Positions 62,179 to 64,000 of a DNA stretch of 64,000 nt are shown piece after piece. The DNA lies in assembly GCA_963749825.1 (NCBI GenBank), contig CAVVOI010000012.1:248001-312000 (forward strand), written 5' to 3'. The DNA is from UBA11865 sp963749825 (GTDB lineage Bacteria; Chloroflexota; Anaerolineae; Promineifilales; Promineifilaceae). The notes below the pieces were generated by a model. That model did no database searches, was not told the origin of the DNA, and worked only from the letters and a program-made list of their open reading frames with translations. The stretch's first letter is position 1. Each line of letters starts with the position of its first letter. Both the position numbers and the translations under genes were made by a program.

Positions 62179-62958
62179 ATGTTTGAACAAGAGCGAGTTC
62201 TGGTACGCCTTCAGCAACGTGTGTTAAGGGATGAGGAAATTTCCGTTTGCTTCCTGACGGGATCGTATGGGCGCGGCGATCAGGATGCCTACTCGGACCT
62301 GGATGTGGTCCTGGTTTTTGATAATGAAACCACCAGGGATCTGGCTTATGAGCATCGTAGAACTTTCGCTCAATCTGTCTTGCCGTATGTGCCAGCCAAA
62401 TCCTACGACGCCATCCACGTGCGACCATTCTTGCACATCGCCCTTTACGCCAACGGCTCCAAGGTGGATTATTTGTACGAAAACAAGGAAACTCTTCGGC
62501 CGACCCCCTGGATTCGAAAATTGCGAATCTTGAAGGATTCCGATGGTTGGGGAGAACAGTTTCAGGTCCAATCTACCCGCCAACCCCCATCAATTCCCCG
62601 TCCCACCATATCCACGTCAGACCTGGTAACTATTGATGACCGGTTTTGGGTGATGTTCATGGACATCTATCGCCTATTGTTAAGGGGGAATTTCCGTAAA
62701 CCAATTGACGTATACTTGCAGCTCTTGTACTTCACACTGCCGGAGATCCTGGCTCTGCTACCTGAAAACGACCAAAGCCTTCGGCCGTTGATTCGGGTTT
62801 ACTTTGATTCCGATACAGTGGTGACTGCAGCCCATCTCCGGGAGCTCCTCAAGGCCTATCTTGACGCCCGTAATGCGGTCGTTCGGTACCATAAACTTGG
62901 CTTTATGCCGAATGGACACTTTGAAGGGGAGATATTAAGGCTGGTGGAAAAGGGCTGA
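62179..62958 (+). CDS. Nucleotidyltransferase-fold protein
   Basis: The 259-aa protein has a polymerase-beta-like nucleotidyltransferase motif near the N-terminus: GSYGRGDQDAYSDLDVVLVFD (G-S, then DxD), with a third acidic candidate in KVDYLYEN. The C-terminal half (about 150-259) is helical, like aminoglycoside nucleotidyltransferases or related DUF4037-type proteins. Substrate unknown. Its last 56 bases overlap the 3' end of the convergent dus gene. Confidence 0.8.
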   Translation: MFEQERVLVRLQQRVLRDEEISVCFLTGSYGRGDQDAYSDLDVVLVFDNETTRDLAYEHRRTFAQSVLPYVPAKSYDAIHVRPFLHIALYANGSKVDYLYENKETLRPTPWIRKLRILKDSDGWGEQFQVQSTRQPPSIPRPTISTSDLVTIDDRFWVMFMDIYRLLLRGNFRKPIDVYLQLLYFTLPEILALLPENDQSLRPLIRVYFDSDTVVTAAHLRELLKAYLDARNAVVRYHKLGFMPNGHFEGEILRLVEKG

Positions 62959-63928
62959 GTTCGGACACTAAATACTCGCCGAATTCATGTTCAATCTCGT
63001 CCAAAATCATTAGATACTGCTCCAAAACATTCGTCTGAAGCAATTTTCTAACACTGGGAATCAGCTCGGGCATTTGTCCTAAATAACGTTTGCTGTACTT
63101 GCGGAAGAGGATCAGGCCACGCTCCCCATAATAATCGATCATAGCCCACATGTGTTTTCTTACGATATCCAACACTTGATTTACAGTCAGTGATAATTTT
63201 TCCCGACGTGAGAAGATCCATGGGTTACCGATGGCTCCTCGGCCGACCATGACGGCATCGCAGCCGGTTTCCGATTTCATGCGCTCAATATCGACCGGTT
63301 CCCAAATATCACCATTACCAATAACCGGTATTTTTACCGACTGTTTCAAGCGAGCGATAGCTTTCCAATCTGCCTTGCCGTGATATTTTTGTTCTTTTGT
63401 CCGGGGATGAACGGCGATGAGGGCTGCACCGTTATCCTCCATTATCCGGCCGATCTCCAAATAATTCTGGTTGTCCTCCCAACCAAGCCGGATTTTCCCC
63501 GTGACCGGCACAGACAAATGATTTGTTAACAGCCGGAAGGTCTCGGCAATGCGATCTGGATGGCGCATCATACCGACCCCCGCCCCTCGACCGCTGACCC
63601 GCCGGGTAGAACAGCCCATATTAACGTCGATGATATCTGGCTCAAACTCCTCTATGATTTGGGCAGCTTCTAGAAGCATCAGCGGATCGCTACCAAATAT
63701 TTGAAAGACTACAGGGCGATCTTCGGATACGTAATCTAGCAAAGACCAGGCTCGTTTCGATCGCGCCACTATCTCTTCCGCGGCGACAAATTCCGTGTAG
63801 CTGAGAACCGCGCCAAACTGCCGGCAAATTCCCCGGTGAGGTACGTCGGAAAACCCGGCCATAGGCGCCAGGACAGCCTCCCCGCCAATAGTTATGGTCC
63901 CAATCTTAAAAACCGCTCGATCGTCCAA
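62903..63928 (-). CDS. dus: tRNA-dihydrouridine synthase
   Basis: The 341-aa FMN enzyme reduces uridine to dihydrouridine in tRNA D-loops. Seen are LAPMAGFSDVPHRGICRQFGA, the DVNMGCSTRRVSGRGAG block with the catalytic Cys in MGCSTRRV (most Dus proteins read NMGCPxxKV), VTGKIRLGW, AVHPRTKEQKYHGKADW and GNGDIW. It resembles DusB. The start is TTG 63928, the first codon possible after an upstream stop in frame. Its C-terminal 18 residues lie in the convergent overlap with the nucleotidyltransferase gene. Confidence 0.94.
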   Translation of the reverse strand: MDDRAVFKIGTITIGGEAVLAPMAGFSDVPHRGICRQFGAVLSYTEFVAAEEIVARSKRAWSLLDYVSEDRPVVFQIFGSDPLMLLEAAQIIEEFEPDIIDVNMGCSTRRVSGRGAGVGMMRHPDRIAETFRLLTNHLSVPVTGKIRLGWEDNQNYLEIGRIMEDNGAALIAVHPRTKEQKYHGKADWKAIARLKQSVKIPVIGNGDIWEPVDIERMKSETGCDAVMVGRGAIGNPWIFSRREKLSLTVNQVLDIVRKHMWAMIDYYGERGLILFRKYSKRYLGQMPELIPSVRKLLQTNVLEQYLMILDEIEHEFGEYLVSELSPFPPALISPLQSVHSA

Positions 63929-63937
63929 GGTAATCGA

Positions 63938-64000
63938 TTACTCCAGCTTGTATCCCTGCTGGCCAATAGCCCGACGTAAGCCGGGCCGGACTGGTTTAGA
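63938..64000 (-). CDS. 3' end of a gene running out of the window
   Basis: On the minus strand a frame open to the window edge reads SKPVRPGLRRAIGQQGYKLE and stops at 63938, nine bases before the dus TTG. I cannot identify it from 20 residues. The spacing suggests it is the upstream gene of a dus operon. Confidence 0.4.
   Translation of the reverse strand, partial: SKPVRPGLRRAIGQQGYKLE

Overview
The window looks like chromosomal DNA from a member of the Chloroflexota, probably close to the Anaerolineae. This is inference from gene content: a class of Pro/Thr-rich (TPT) linkers in exported proteins, tandem LysM and C39-like/TPR proteins, a sortase with its own LPxSG substrate, actinobacteria-like CoA-transferase subunits and an ISAs1-type transposon. 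No rRNA, tRNA gene, CRISPR array, prophage or plasmid replication module was seen. Most of the sequence is dense, ordinary housekeeping DNA with one intact insertion sequence and three broken genes.

Layout. 1-12.3 kb (mostly +): the end of a magnesium channel MgtE, a sirtuin, a sortase with its substrate, a DtxR-type metal regulator with a palindromic operator, a single-domain response regulator, an acetyltransferase, a PLP ammonia-lyase, glutamine synthetase, a short peptide gene with its own promoter and terminator, a HAD hydrolase, a double GNAT protein and an ABC-2 transporter. 12.3-16.6 kb (+): a decayed metallophosphoesterase, an M23 peptidase and a penicillin-acylase-family hydrolase. 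16.6-24.6 kb (-): a tight seven-gene run trmFO - M28 peptidase - DUF4139 - hflX - small membrane protein - M20 peptidase - acyl-CoA dehydrogenase. 24.6-37.7 kb (-): TPR, gluzincin, AEC transporter, HEAT protein, site-2 protease, a two-domain ABC permease with a frameshifted ATPase, and a heterodimeric ABC exporter behind a frameshifted MarR gene. 37.9-46.6 kb: DegV, an ISAs1 element, a glmS ribozyme and glmS, a GNAT and two tandem C39-like/TPR surface proteins. 46.7-53.2 kb (+): tyrS, a P5C dehydrogenase, a two-subunit CoA-transferase and a class III aminotransferase. 53.3-56.8 kb (+): a kinase-like sensor lacking the canonical catalytic residues, next to a LysM anchor protein. 57-61.5 kb (+): an RfbH/E1-type Fe-S sugar dehydrase, a GT2 glycosyltransferase, an adenosine-kinase-like PfkB protein and S-adenosylhomocysteinase. 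The end holds a PAP2-like membrane protein, a nucleotidyltransferase and, on the minus strand, a tRNA dihydrouridine synthase.

The strongest unusual signals are: (i) a glmS self-cleaving ribozyme carrying an 83-nt structured insertion, with an ISAs1 element inserted exactly at the edge of its promoter; (ii) hflX, whose reading frame and Shine-Dalgarno point to an AUC start; (iii) single-base frameshifts in a marR repressor and in an ABC ATPase, both of which restore family-like sequence when corrected; (iv) a membrane sensor with histidine-kinase architecture but no phosphoacceptor histidine; (v) a 28-codon gene with its own near-consensus promoter, SD and terminator. I did not find a clearly new defence or biosynthetic system.
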